Shown here: positions 52,267 through 61,718 of the stretch, in pieces | Numbering within the stretch: position 1 is the first letter of the stretch | Layout of the letters: each line of letters begins with the position of its first letter | Source: JAGQVA01 sp041391725 | Lineage (GTDB): Bacteria > Bacteroidota > Bacteroidia > J057 | Assembly (NCBI GenBank): GCA_041391725.1 | Contig: JAWKNL010000004.1 | Span: 1-64,000, forward strand | Length of the DNA: 64,000 nt | Direction: 5' to 3' | Position numbers and translations under genes: made by a program | Notes under the pieces: model-generated | The model's database searches: none | What the model saw: only the letters and a program-made list of their open reading frames with translations | What the model was told of the DNA's origin: nothing

Positions 52267-53680
52267 GTGAAAATCTATATCCTAAAACGTTTACTCTGGT
52301 TTTCCCACCCTGGGCATCATCTCCCTGCTGGCGTTCACAATCAGCGTTTTCTCAGACGTGGACCCCGTCGCCAACCGCTGCCAGGGTTTTTCCGAAGGGT
52401 TTTCCTTCGCTCAGGTGGTCGCCTGCGAAGATACCCTTCGCAAAAAATACAATCAGTACCTCCCGCTCTTTTACCTCGAAGTATCTTCCTTCGCCCAACC
52501 CGATACCCTGTACCGGATCTACCCTCGTACCTCCCGCTATGCACTGGCCCGCCTTGCTCATATCCACGGCTCCTGGCCACCGGTTGAGCTGTATTACCGC
52601 TCCATTCAGTCTTTGTATGACTCGGTTTCTTTCCTTCCGCTGCCTGGGCTCTCCTCCGATTCTCTCCGCAGATTGCGCACCCTCCGCAGCGACCTGCTGC
52701 GCCTTACCCGCAACCTCGCCAGCCAGGATAAGCCCGCCGTCATAACCCTGCAACTCGATGCCATCCGGCAAACGCTCGATACCATACCGGCCTTCCATCC
52801 GCTCAAATCTTCTTTTGCACAGGTACAATCTTCGTGGGAAACCCTCCGGCAGCCTGCCTCCCGCTGGCGTGTATTTGTGCCCCGCCTCATCTGGCAGGGT
52901 ACGGCCAATCGCTACCATCAATGGCTTAGCGACATTTTGCTTCATGGCGACTTTGGCACTTCCTGGACCCATGACCGAAAGGTAAGCGAACGCATCGGCT
53001 CGCTGTTTTTCTACTCCTTCTTGTTTTCGGTGATTTCGGTACTTTTTGCCTACGGACTCGGCATTCCGCTGGGGGTAATGGCTGCCACACATCACAACCG
53101 CCCGGCAGACCGTTTATCCGGTCTGATTGTGTTTGCGCTTGATGCCATGCCTTCTTTCTGGGTTGCTACTCTTTTGCTGATGTTTTTTGCCAATCCCGAC
53201 AGGATCGACTGGTTTCCCTCTTCTTTTAATATGGTGAATCCGCAGGGATGGGAACGGATTACCCGTTTTGTGCTTCCGGTGATCGCCTATACCTATGGCT
53301 CGTTTGCCTCAGTGAGCCGCATCATGCGGGTGAGTATGCTGGAAGTGCTGGGGCAGGATTTTATCCGCACCGCCCGGGCAAAGGGCCTGAATCCCCGGCG
53401 GGTGATGGTACGCCACGCGCTGCGCAATGCGCTTTTGCCGATGATTACGGGGTTTGTAGGTATTTTCCCGGCAGTAGTGAGCGGTTCGGTCATACTGGAA
53501 AATATATTTACCATTCCAGGCATGGGCAATGAAGTGCTTATGGCCGTTCAGTCCAACAATATTCCTATGATCCTGGCGGTGTTTACACTTACCGGACTAT
53601 TGACCGTAACGGGCTATCTGGTAGCAGATATTTTATATATGTGGGCTGATCCCCGGATAAATTTTACCAAAGAAAACTGA
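52267..53680 (+). CDS. Peptide-type ABC transporter permease (DppB/OppB family), frameshift near start
   Basis: The start is GTG at 52267, giving MKIYILKRLLWF. The frame then changes at a TTTT run (52300-52303): one T too many, after which FPTLGIISLLAFTISVFSDV continues the first membrane helix into the 440-residue frame. The extracytoplasmic loop after helix 1 is unusually long (about 200 residues, Arg/Leu-rich helical), and then the standard permease part follows: GDFGTSWTHDRKVSERIG, YGLGIPLGVMAATHH, AYTYGSFASVSRIMRVSMLE, the EAA-loop (FIRTARAKGLNPRRVMVRHA) and ILENIFTIPGMGNEV. It imports or exports peptides/oligomers. No ATPase or binding-protein gene is nearby. Confidence 0.82.
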
Positions 53681-53681
53681 G

Positions 53682-54794
53682 TTGAATAAAAGCAGCCATA
53701 ATTCCGCGCAAGCAGGTTCCACCCTTTTTCAAAAGGGCAGGGGAATCTGGTTTGCTATTACATGGCTGGGGTTGGTAGTGTTTGCATCCGTATTTGCCGG
53801 TGTACTCGCCCATCCGCAGACAGGTCTGCTGGTTCCCTACGGGCCGGAAACAACCCTGGGACAAAAAAATATTCCGCCCTTTGGCGGAAATTCCCACTAC
53901 CTCGGCACGGATCAGTCGGGGCACGACATTCTGGCTTCTCTCATCCACGGGGCCCGCGTATCGCTGACCGTCGGACTGGCTGCTGTGGGGCTGGCGGCGG
54001 TGATTGGAATTGTTGTGGGTTTAATGGCAGGTTACTGGGGCGACCGGAGGTTTCGGATGCGGAGAGGAACAGCCTTGTCGGTAATTCCCGGGGCATTTTT
54101 TGGGTGGTTTTACGGATTCCGGCTGATGCGTTTTGAGATGATGGATGCCGCAACAGAAAGCATGGGCGCTTTTGTTGGGATGTGGTTACAAGGAGTGATA
54201 ATTGCTGCAATCATCGTTGTTTTCTGGGTATGGCTGGGAAAAATGCTGAGCCGGGGAAAGTGGATGGGGGGAATCATTTATTTTCCCGTTGACAGTCTCA
54301 TCATGCGCATCATAGAGGTATTAAATTCGCTCCCCTTGCTGCTGGTGATCATTTCGCTTTCGGCTATTTTTCACGGGAGTCTCTGGCTTATAGTGATTGT
54401 CATCGGACTTACGGGTTGGACCGGACTTGCCCGTCTGATCAGAGCCGAAACCCTTCGGATTTCCGAAATGGGTTATGTAGAATCGGGGCGTGCACTGGGT
54501 TTGGGCGAATGGCGGATCATATTCACCCATATTCTTCCCAATGCGCTTCCTCCCGCCCTGATCGTGATCGCCTTTGGTATCGGGAATGCTATTCTGGCTG
54601 AGTCTGCGTTGTCATTTTTGCATCTGGTGGACGGGACAGTGACCTGGGGCAGCCTGCTTTCCGGTACGCGCAGCAACTTCTCTGCCTGGTGGGTGGGGGT
54701 GTTTCCGGGAATGGCAATCTTTCTTACGGTTTTGTCGTTTAACCTGATCGGGGAAAAACTCAGGGATATTTTCGATCCGCATCATGTGGGCTGA
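53682..54794 (+). CDS. Peptide-type ABC transporter permease (DppC/OppC family)
   Basis: 370 residues from a TTG at 53682, one base after the stop of the DppB-like gene. After an N-terminal helix it shows HYLGTDQSGHDILASLIHGARVSL, the DppC hallmark, then two extra membrane helices between residues about 120 and 200 (AFVGMWLQGVIIAAIIVVFW). The core continues with FPVDSLIMRIIEVLNSLPLL, the EAA-loop YVESGRALGLGEWRIIFTHI, and ILAESALSFLHLVDGTVTWG. It forms a membrane pair with the previous gene. ATP-binding and substrate-binding components are absent in this window. Confidence 0.88.
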   Translation: MNKSSHNSAQAGSTLFQKGRGIWFAITWLGLVVFASVFAGVLAHPQTGLLVPYGPETTLGQKNIPPFGGNSHYLGTDQSGHDILASLIHGARVSLTVGLAAVGLAAVIGIVVGLMAGYWGDRRFRMRRGTALSVIPGAFFGWFYGFRLMRFEMMDAATESMGAFVGMWLQGVIIAAIIVVFWVWLGKMLSRGKWMGGIIYFPVDSLIMRIIEVLNSLPLLLVIISLSAIFHGSLWLIVIVIGLTGWTGLARLIRAETLRISEMGYVESGRALGLGEWRIIFTHILPNALPPALIVIAFGIGNAILAESALSFLHLVDGTVTWGSLLSGTRSNFSAWWVGVFPGMAIFLTVLSFNLIGEKLRDIFDPHHVG

Positions 54795-54850
54795 TGGATT
54801 TGAATCCATGATTATTTTTCCCAATTTTGACCCGCCTTTAAAAATAAGCT

Positions 54851-56650
54851 ATGGCGACTATTATTGAAGCGATTCAACTTGCGGCTGCGGGTGCAGTGAA
54901 AGAATTATTCCAGATTGAGATGGCTCCGGCGGATTTTCCTATTCAGGAAACGCGCCGGGAGTTTACCGGAGATTTTACCATTGTTGTTTTTCCACTTACG
55001 AAACATCGCATCGGAAATCCGCAGGAAATCGGGGAAAAACTGGGCCAGAAACTCGTGGCCGACCACCCCGATATTGTCGCATATAATGTGATCAAGGGAT
55101 TTCTCAACCTTTCGCTTTCAGCGGACTCCTGGCGGAAATTTCTCTCAGATGTGGCCGAAAACCCGGCACATTTCCGCAATACGCACGGTAAAGATAAGAC
55201 TGTGGTAGTGGAGTATTGTTCTCCCAATACCAATAAACCGCTTCACCTCGGTCACCTTCGCAATATTATTCTGGGGTATTCGCTTACCCAGGTACTCAGT
55301 GCCAATGGATATAAAGTGATTCCGGTTTGCCTCTTCAACGACCGGGGAACCAATATTTCCAAATCCATGTTCGCATGGCTCAAAGCCGGGAAAAATGACA
55401 CCCCCGAAACCCTGGGGGTAAAGGGAGATAAGCTGGTGGGCGATTATTATGTGAATTTTGCCCGGATGCTTTCTCAGGAAACCGCGCCTCTTCTCGAAGC
55501 CGGTGTGCCCAAACATGAGGCTGAAAAACAGGCGTCAAGTATGTTGGCCGTTCATGAGATGACGGTGAAGTGGGAGGAAGGCGACCCTGAAATCCGCGCG
55601 CTGTGGGCAAAAATGAATGGCTGGGTTTATACCGCTTTTAAAGATACTTTTCAGCGCCTCGGTGTACATTTTGACCGGTTTTATTATGAATCAGAAGTAT
55701 ATCAGCGCGGAAAGGAAACGGTAGAAGAAGGGTTGGCAAAAGGGATATTTTACACCACCGGAGATGGTTCGGTTGAAATAGATCTTACTGCGGATGGACT
55801 CGACAAAAAGACCTTGCTCCGCTCCAACGGCACTACGCTTTACATTACCCAGGACCTCGCCATTGCTGCGGATAAATTTACCGAGTTTGGCATGGACAAA
55901 TCGATTTATGTGGTGGGCAATGAACAGGATTACCATTTTAAGGTACTGTTTGAGGTGCTGAAAAAACTCGGAAAACCCTACGCAGAAGGATTGTTTCATT
56001 TGTCCTACGGCATGGTTGATCTCCCCAGCGGGAAAATGAAATCGCGTGAGGGCACTACGGTGGAGGCTGATGATCTCATGGATGAAATGGTGGAAAAAGC
56101 AGCGGAGGAGACCCTGAAAAACCCCGAAAAAACTTCGGGCATGGACGAAGCCGAACTCAGCCATTTGTACAATGTACTGGGAATCGGCGCGTTAAAATAC
56201 TACCTGGTCAAAGTAGATCCCAAAAAGCGGATGCTGTTTGACCCCAATGAGTCCATTGATTTGAAAGGAAACACCGGGCCTTTTGTCCAGTATTCTTATA
56301 CCCGTACCCAGGCAGTAAAACGACAGCCCGACGCTGCAAAACTGGGCGTTTTTTCTCCCGAAAACACGCCGGAAGAGGAAATGCTCGACAGCGAACGCAC
56401 TATTCTGCGGATGATGGCAAGATATCCGGAGGTGTTGCGTGAGGCGGGCGAATCGTATAATCCGGCGCTGATTGCCAATTTTGCCTATGATCTTGCCAAA
56501 GAATACAACCGGTTTTATCACGAGGCAAAGATTTTGCGTAAAGATTTCCCGCGTACCAGCGCATTCCGTTTTGCGCTTTCTGCAAGTGTAGGAGATTTGC
56601 TGAAGGAAGCGATGCGGATTTTGGGAATAGAAATGCCTGAGCGGATGTAA
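54851..56650 (+). CDS. argS: Arginyl-tRNA synthetase
   Basis: 599 residues. The N-terminal additional domain precedes VEYCSPNTNKPLHLGHLRNI, where HLGH is the class I HIGH motif (near 129). Further family blocks are VCLFNDRGTNISKSM, GDGSVEIDL and YVVGNEQDYHFKVLFEVLK. KMKSREGTTVEADDLMDEM takes the KMSKS position; many ArgRS have a modified motif like this. The C-terminal helical anticodon-binding domain ends RILGIEMPERM. It charges tRNA-Arg with arginine in the cytoplasm; one such tRNA gene is at 42596. Confidence 0.97.
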   Translation: MATIIEAIQLAAAGAVKELFQIEMAPADFPIQETRREFTGDFTIVVFPLTKHRIGNPQEIGEKLGQKLVADHPDIVAYNVIKGFLNLSLSADSWRKFLSDVAENPAHFRNTHGKDKTVVVEYCSPNTNKPLHLGHLRNIILGYSLTQVLSANGYKVIPVCLFNDRGTNISKSMFAWLKAGKNDTPETLGVKGDKLVGDYYVNFARMLSQETAPLLEAGVPKHEAEKQASSMLAVHEMTVKWEEGDPEIRALWAKMNGWVYTAFKDTFQRLGVHFDRFYYESEVYQRGKETVEEGLAKGIFYTTGDGSVEIDLTADGLDKKTLLRSNGTTLYITQDLAIAADKFTEFGMDKSIYVVGNEQDYHFKVLFEVLKKLGKPYAEGLFHLSYGMVDLPSGKMKSREGTTVEADDLMDEMVEKAAEETLKNPEKTSGMDEAELSHLYNVLGIGALKYYLVKVDPKKRMLFDPNESIDLKGNTGPFVQYSYTRTQAVKRQPDAAKLGVFSPENTPEEEMLDSERTILRMMARYPEVLREAGESYNPALIANFAYDLAKEYNRFYHEAKILRKDFPRTSAFRFALSASVGDLLKEAMRILGIEMPERM

Positions 56651-56710
56651 GCCAATTGGAGAGTTTCAAAGATTTTTGTAAATCGAATAATAATCAACGA
56701 TCAACGGAAT

Positions 56711-57526
56711 ATGTTAAAGTATTTTGTCAGCCGGGAGTTTTTGATGACAGTACTGGGCCTTGGGGGGCTGGGTGTCCTGGCCTATATCATGATATTTTTC
56801 TGGTTTCTTCCTGCTTATACCCGTCATGGTGACGGGCTGCTGGTGCCGGATGTGAATACACTTCCGGTTGCCGAAGCCGAAAAAATACTGGAAGACGCAG
56901 GCCTGCGTCCGGAGATTATTGATTCTATTTTTCAGGATCAGCTACCCGGCAATACCGTGCTGAAACAATACCCGACGCCTTACAGCCGGGTAAAACCCAA
57001 CCGTACGATTTCCCTCACGGTAAATAAAAATCTTCCTCCCATGGTTTCCATGCCTGAAATTGTGGATATGACCCTGTATCAGGCCAAAGCCCGCCTGGAA
57101 ATCTGGAAACTTGGGGTGGGCAGAGTTACCCGCATTCCCGATATCGCAGACAACGTTGTGCTGAAAGTTACTTACAAAGGCAGTACCATTCAGCCGGGAA
57201 CTTCCATTCCGCAAGGCTCAAAAATCGACCTTGTGGTAGGCCAGGTAGGCGCCTCACAGGTGCAGGTTCCCGATCTTGTCGGTTATTCTTATGAGGATGC
57301 CTTATCTGTTCTTGCAGAAATGGGCCTCGGCCTGGGCAGTGTGGATTATAACCCCAACGGCCCCGAAGACCAAAAGGGGCGGATCTATGCCCAAAATCCC
57401 AAACCCGGATTCGGAGATTCGGTAAGAGTAGGATTTTCCATTGACCTGTATATCTACGGTCAGGAACCCGAAGGCCAGGAAGGCATATTTATCGAAGATT
57501 TTAAGGGAGAAGGCGATAATCAGTAA
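56711..57526 (+). CDS. PASTA-domain membrane protein
   Basis: 271 residues. One membrane segment near 12-35 (LMTVLGLGGLGVLAYIMIFF) is followed by a periplasmic part with three PASTA repeats: LLVPDVNTLPVAEAEKILED, then SMPEIVDMTLYQAKARLEIW, and VQVPDLVGYSYEDALSVLAE. Each has the beta-alpha layout of domains that bind muropeptides in PknB and penicillin-binding proteins. No kinase or transpeptidase is attached. The C-terminal tail is acidic (GIFIEDFKGEGD). It may sense or bind cell-wall fragments. It is 60 bases after argS. Confidence 0.88.
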   Translation: MLKYFVSREFLMTVLGLGGLGVLAYIMIFFWFLPAYTRHGDGLLVPDVNTLPVAEAEKILEDAGLRPEIIDSIFQDQLPGNTVLKQYPTPYSRVKPNRTISLTVNKNLPPMVSMPEIVDMTLYQAKARLEIWKLGVGRVTRIPDIADNVVLKVTYKGSTIQPGTSIPQGSKIDLVVGQVGASQVQVPDLVGYSYEDALSVLAEMGLGLGSVDYNPNGPEDQKGRIYAQNPKPGFGDSVRVGFSIDLYIYGQEPEGQEGIFIEDFKGEGDNQ

Positions 57527-57606
57527 AATTCCAAATCGGTCTCTTGTCATCACCCACAAAAGCCGGCCCGGATAACTCCATCCCAAACAGATAGTTGTGA
57601 TGTTTC

Positions 57607-57636
57607 CCCAAAAGGGATCTTCGCTTCGCTACGACT
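57607..57636. repeat. 30-base in-frame insert in RHS core
   Basis: Compared with the intact core near 59850, this copy has about 30 extra bases (TCCCCAAAAGGGATCTTCGC, then TTCGCTACGAC). It adds ten residues without changing frame (VVAKRRSLLGK). Confidence 0.65.
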
Positions 57637-57692
57637 TCAATCAAAGTCGCCACGCCATTCACCATCTCAAACATCACCCGGGTACTGCCCAG

Positions 57693-57717
57693 GCCTGCCC
57701 TGAGCATTCGTCGAAGG
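57693..57717. repeat. 25-base palindrome-like insert in RHS core
   Basis: Compared with the intact core near 59905, 25 bases have been added (GCCTGCCCTGAGCATTCG, then TCGAAGG). CCCTGAGC and TCGAAGGG are parts of a common dispersed bacterial palindrome. The length is not a multiple of three, so the RHS frame stops 15 codons later. Confidence 0.75.
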
Positions 57718-58354
57718 GTGATCCCGGATCGCATACTCATAGTCGTACCCGCCATTTCCATCCGGTACGGCTCGGCCTTCTTCATGGTACAACGCTTCGA
57801 GGGTGCTGCCATTGTATTCGATGGAGCCGAAGTAGTGTTTTGAGGTGGTGGTGGTGCGGTTCACCGCCGTTTTTTTCCACTTTCGGCCCGAGGCGTCGTA
57901 GGTGAATTCGATGTATTTGGTGGCGTCGTAGGTGATTTTTGCGGGGAGGTTCAGATGGTTGTAGGTGATGCTGGTGATGCCGCGGTAGCCGTCGGCGGTG
58001 AGGTTGCCGTTGTTGTCGTAAGTGTAACCGTCCGCGCCGGAGGATATTTTTTTGAAGCCCCGGGTGAGATCGGAGATTTCGCTGATGGCGGTGAGTTGGT
58101 TGGCGTAGTCGCCGTCGTAGCTGTAGGTGAGTTTGTCTATGTCGCCGTAGCTCTCGCCGCTGATCCAGCCGTTCCGGATGAGGCTCGTGATGTTGCCGTT
58201 GTCGTCGTAGGTGATGGGGAAAGTAGTTTTCAATCTTCCGGTTGAGGTTGCGGGTGTGAGGATTATGGGATTAAGATAGAGATTTGGGGGAAAGAAAAAT
58301 TTGGACCGTCCTGGCAAATTTCGTGTTATGACACAGTTGAGTGAACACTTGCTT

Positions 58355-58960
58355 TTACTCTTTAGTTTTCCAAAGGATAAATTTATTCAAAGTGAGTTTT
58401 TCTTTCCTTATCTTCCAGGTAAGTAAGTCAGGGTTACGAACTTCTTCATATAAATACACCTGATACTTACCCGGAGGGCCTAACCGGAAGTAATAGGGAG
58501 AACAGGCAATGGAGAATACCCCTACCCCCAAGCCTGGTTTTCCTTGTATTAGTTGAACGGAATGGTCAAATATAACGCTATCAATCCCCCTTTCCTTGAT
58601 TGTAAGTTTAAAATTGACTACGGGATCCCCCGTGCTTTCCTCAAAAATTTCCAGGTAATAGAGCGAATCATTTGGCGGATTTTCTTCCCAAAAATATTTA
58701 CCGGGGTAGGGATTCAGGAATAGTTTATTTTTTACCGTTCGGTATGTACCCTCATTATCAACCGAATACTGCTGTACTTTGTCTATGGTTAGATGATAGT
58801 AGGAAAAAGCAGAATCCAATTGGAGTTCGTATTCTGTGCCGTAATAGTTCGCATAGAATTGACTAGAAGGCAGTAATGTTTTCTGACAGGAAATCAGAGA
58901 CAAACCTCCCAGCATTAAGCTGATAGACGCGAGGGTTAGCGATATTCTATTTTTCGACAT
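58355..58960 (-). CDS. Putative immunity lipoprotein for the 58947-60036 tip
   Basis: 201 residues with lipobox LISC (Cys25), so lipid-anchored. The mature part is beta-rich (YGTEYELQLDSAFSYYHLT, VQYSVDNEGTY-like) and no family is recognised. It overlaps the toxin tip gene by 14 bases, the typical close arrangement of toxin and immunity genes. As the toxin's neighbour and of suitable size, it is the best candidate for the immunity protein. A signal peptide on an immunity protein suggests that the toxin acts outside the cytoplasm. Confidence 0.65.
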   Translation of the reverse strand: MSKNRISLTLASISLMLGGLSLISCQKTLLPSSQFYANYYGTEYELQLDSAFSYYHLTIDKVQQYSVDNEGTYRTVKNKLFLNPYPGKYFWEENPPNDSLYYLEIFEESTGDPVVNFKLTIKERGIDSVIFDHSVQLIQGKPGLGVGVFSIACSPYYFRLGPPGKYQVYLYEEVRNPDLLTWKIRKEKLTLNKFILWKTKE

Positions 58961-60036
58961 TGTAGATGAAATTACCTTTCCTTACCTGACTAAGATATTG
59001 TTCCCGGAAACCTTCACCGTAAATCTTCACCATAATCTCAAGGTTTAACCTTTGGGCTGAAAGTCCTGGATATTCTTTTTGGAGAATTTCGGAGGGAACA
59101 ACGGAATGGGTAGCACCACCCGGCGGGGCAAATAAATTTTGCCGTTCTAAAGCAAAAAATTCATCTGTTTGATCATAAAATAACCCGCCTTTGCCATCAA
59201 CGCTTAAATCTAATTCTCGGCTGAGAAACTGGGCGGCATGGGTGAATTCATGGGCTAGTTTTTGTGTCGGGGTGAAATTCTCATCATTATCCAAGTTAAC
59301 ATCAATCTCTTTCGTTTGAGCATTGTATGAGAGATTTCCGCCTCCGCTGCTATTGGAAATATTTTCCCCCATTCGAACCCGAAATACAAAATCCGAATTT
59401 TCAATATCTGCCAGTTCTGATTGAATCTGAACAAAGACATTACCCGCTCTCTTTTCGTCTCGTTTGTCTGCTTTTTGCGTTTTTCCCTTATCCCGGAGTT
59501 CTTGTGTCCGAGAATCATATCGTTTGACACGGGAATCTACGTCATCGCGGTAAGTTCTGTATGCTTCTCTTTCATCTTCTCCCGCATACGTAACCAGTTG
59601 ACCATTGGGATCAATATATTTTAAGGGATTCCCCATCACATAATTATACCCACTCCAACCATAATATTTCTCCGCCATCGCATCCACTCCCCACCAACGC
59701 CCCGCCGCCGGATCATACCACCGCGCCCCATAGTCGTAAAGACCGATTTCCAAATCGGTCTCCAGTTCCTTCCCGGTGTACCGATACGGATTCCCGCCGC
59801 CGACAAAGGCCGGGCCGGATAACTCCATCCCGAAGGGATAGTTGTGATGTTCCTCAATCAAAGTAGCCGTCCCATTCACCATCTCAAACATGACTCTGGT
59901 ACTACCCAAATGATCCCGGATCGCATACTCATAGTCATACCCCCCATTTCCATCCGGCACAGCTCTGCCCTCCTCATGGTATAACGCTTCGAGCGTGCTG
60001 CCATTGTATTCGATGGGGCCGAAGTAGTGTTTTTGA
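58947..60036 (-). CDS. RHS core cassette with HEFTHA metallopeptidase tip (M91/NleD-like)
   Basis: No start codon with a proper signal is seen; the first possible start is a GTG at 59960, but the RHS frame runs open from about 60036 (FGPIEYNGSTLEALYHEEG). The core contains HLGSTRVMFEMVNGTATLIE and the canonical NPYRYTGKELETDLEIGLYD, WYDPAAGRWWGVDAMAEKYY, YNYVMGNPLKYIDPNG. The tip (about 190 residues) has TQKLAHEFTHAAQFL, a zinc-binding HExxH, and downstream DEFFALERQNLF, in the position of the third ligand in M91 peptidases. A peptidase toxin is likely, by analogy with the type III effector NleD. A lipoprotein gene overlaps its 3' end. Confidence 0.8.
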
Positions 60037-60114
60037 GTAATGTTAATATTGTCAAAGAGCGAATTCTGAATTTAGGATATTGATTTTTGAGGAATGGCAC
60101 ACGGAAGCACAGTG

Positions 60115-60687
60115 TTAATAGGATTGATTTCTTAGGCTCATATTATTTATTTTAATTATACCTAAACTCGGATCGAAATACATTTCATACGTCCTTCTAA
60201 TCAATGGATCATAAATTTCAAAAACATAAACTCCTGAAGATGTGATTGATCGAGGAATCATTTTATGACATACCGTTATGTCTTTACCGCCTCGGACGTC
60301 AAACAGGTCTCCCTCTACATAACAAATTTTGGTTGTCTTCCCTTTATGAAATTTCTCAACAGAAAAGTACAATCGGAATTTGCCATGAAACTTTCGAAAC
60401 CATTTTCCATTTCTTACTTGAAACGTATCAATCCTTCCATCAGCAGTATCGCTAAAGTTAGCTATTTCAATGAAAGAAATCTCGTCTAAACACACCCGCT
60501 TAACTCTGCTCGTAAATAAAGGAATCGTATCTTTATCAATAATTATCGACCTATCGCTGGAGAAATAAATGAGTACAGTATCCTTACATTGAAATTGAGC
60601 TTTTACAAGCAAGGGAAAAAATCCAGCTACTATTATTAAAAGTAAATTTATTTCAGTTCTGAATATTTTTTTCATTTTGGAATCCAT
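60115..60687 (-). CDS. Putative exported immunity protein for the 60693-61548 tip
   Basis: 190 residues with signal peptide (INLLLIIVAGFFPLLVKAQ). The start could also be the Met at 60675. The mature part is beta-rich and contains four Cys (FQCKDTVLIYFSS, VKRVCLDEISF, KICYVEGD, VCHKMIPR), perhaps disulfide-bonded in the periplasm. Family unknown. It starts five bases after the stop of the RHS tip, so the two are translated as a unit. Position and size make it the candidate immunity protein. Confidence 0.62.
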   Translation of the reverse strand: MDSKMKKIFRTEINLLLIIVAGFFPLLVKAQFQCKDTVLIYFSSDRSIIIDKDTIPLFTSRVKRVCLDEISFIEIANFSDTADGRIDTFQVRNGKWFRKFHGKFRLYFSVEKFHKGKTTKICYVEGDLFDVRGGKDITVCHKMIPRSITSSGVYVFEIYDPLIRRTYEMYFDPSLGIIKINNMSLRNQSY

Positions 60688-60692
60688 CCTTT

Positions 60693-61548
60693 TCAGTTTC
60701 TAATATTACCTCTGTTATCTATAACCGTTCTTGTCCCATCAGAATTAACCTTTTCAAGATTATAAGTGAGTTTTGTAATTCGCGCACTTATTTCATCCTT
60801 ATTTTCAAGATTTTGAAAAGATTCTGTCTCTTCCAGTCCTGCCCACGAAATGGCTTCAAAATCCTGCTCCTCTAATCCTTCAATTCCAGCGGATGTAGCA
60901 AATTCTCTCAACCCATTGACTATTTGAGCTCGGTTTTCTTCGGATGCCATAAATTCATGTTGCTCACTCTCGGATAGGTTTTTATATTCACTATCCTGAC
61001 TCAGAAGGCCCGCATGAACCGATTCGTGTAGCAAAACTTGCGCCCTGTGTATATCCTTTTGCGTTAATTCAAATTGCCCCTCAGATTGCGTAGATAAGTT
61101 GGGGTTAAATGCCGAGCCAACCACATAGTCTTTTCTTCTGCTACTTACAAGAAATGTCCCTCCAAAATCTCGAGATCGGTTCATTCCTTCGGAAAGTCCA
61201 TATCTTAACCTATAATGGTTTGTTTTACTGTTTTCGTATGCTTTTGTATTGGTTTTAAACACAGTATTGCCCCTGATGTGGCTATAAACTTTACTATAAG
61301 GGGAGTTACGTATATTACCTGGGTCAATATATCGACCATCCGGATCCGTATTTTTCACCGGATTATTCGCCACATACGCAAAAGATGAGATTGTGTAATA
61401 CTCCTCAGCCAGGGCATCAATGCCAGTGAAACGCCCCGCCGCCGGATCATACCACCGCGCACCGAAGTCGTACAGTCCCAAGTCCAAATCGGTCTCCAGT
61501 TCCTTCCCCGTGTACCGATACGGATTCCCGCCGCCCACAAAGGCTGTG
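60693..61548 (-). CDS. RHS core cassette with HESVHA metallopeptidase-like tip
   Basis: The cassette begins in the middle of the core with AFVGGGNPYRYTGKELETDL and continues WYDPAAGRFTGIDALAEEYY, FAYVANNPVKNTDPDGRYID. The 220-residue tip then has a polar, Asn/Ser-rich start and HRAQVLLHESVHAGLL, a zinc-type HExxH, followed by ESEQHEFMASEENR, where a Glu further downstream may be the third ligand. It is distinct from the tip at 58947. There is no proper start codon or signal for secretion, so the cassette is a donor of tips rather than a stand-alone gene. It is followed by the gene at 60115. Confidence 0.78.
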
Positions 61549-61718
61549 CGTATATACTAAGATGAAATACCCATTCCTCCTTTTTTCTGCAATTCACTAC
61601 TTCTTGTTATCAATCACTGAAGCCAGAATAAGTCTATTCTCTTACAATTTTTAAAAGTAATTCTTTGGAAAATGTTTCTGTTGAAAAAAACTATCTGATT
61701 CCGGAATATCTTTCTTTC

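Larger units (their letters stand above)
57531..58317 (-). pseudogene. Broken RHS repeat/core fragment
   Basis: On the minus strand the RHS region reads ITYDDNGNITSLIRNG, YTYDNNGNLTADGYRGITS, KITYDATKYIEFTYDASG and GSTLEALYHEEGRAVPDGNG, then IRDH, after which an inserted 25-base sequence shifts the frame and brings a stop. In the correct other frame the core goes on as VMFEMVNGVATLIE, a 30-base in-frame insert, then HHNYLFGMELSGPAFVG, and ends with a scar where the GNPYRYTGKE segment is deleted. It carries no toxin tip. It is the old end of the RHS locus next to the PASTA gene. Confidence 0.8.

Noticed and set aside
52352..53095. Minus-strand frame of 247 codons opposite the DppB gene
   Set aside because: It is antisense to clear permease motifs, and its Arg/Gly-rich text lacks a family or a promoter.
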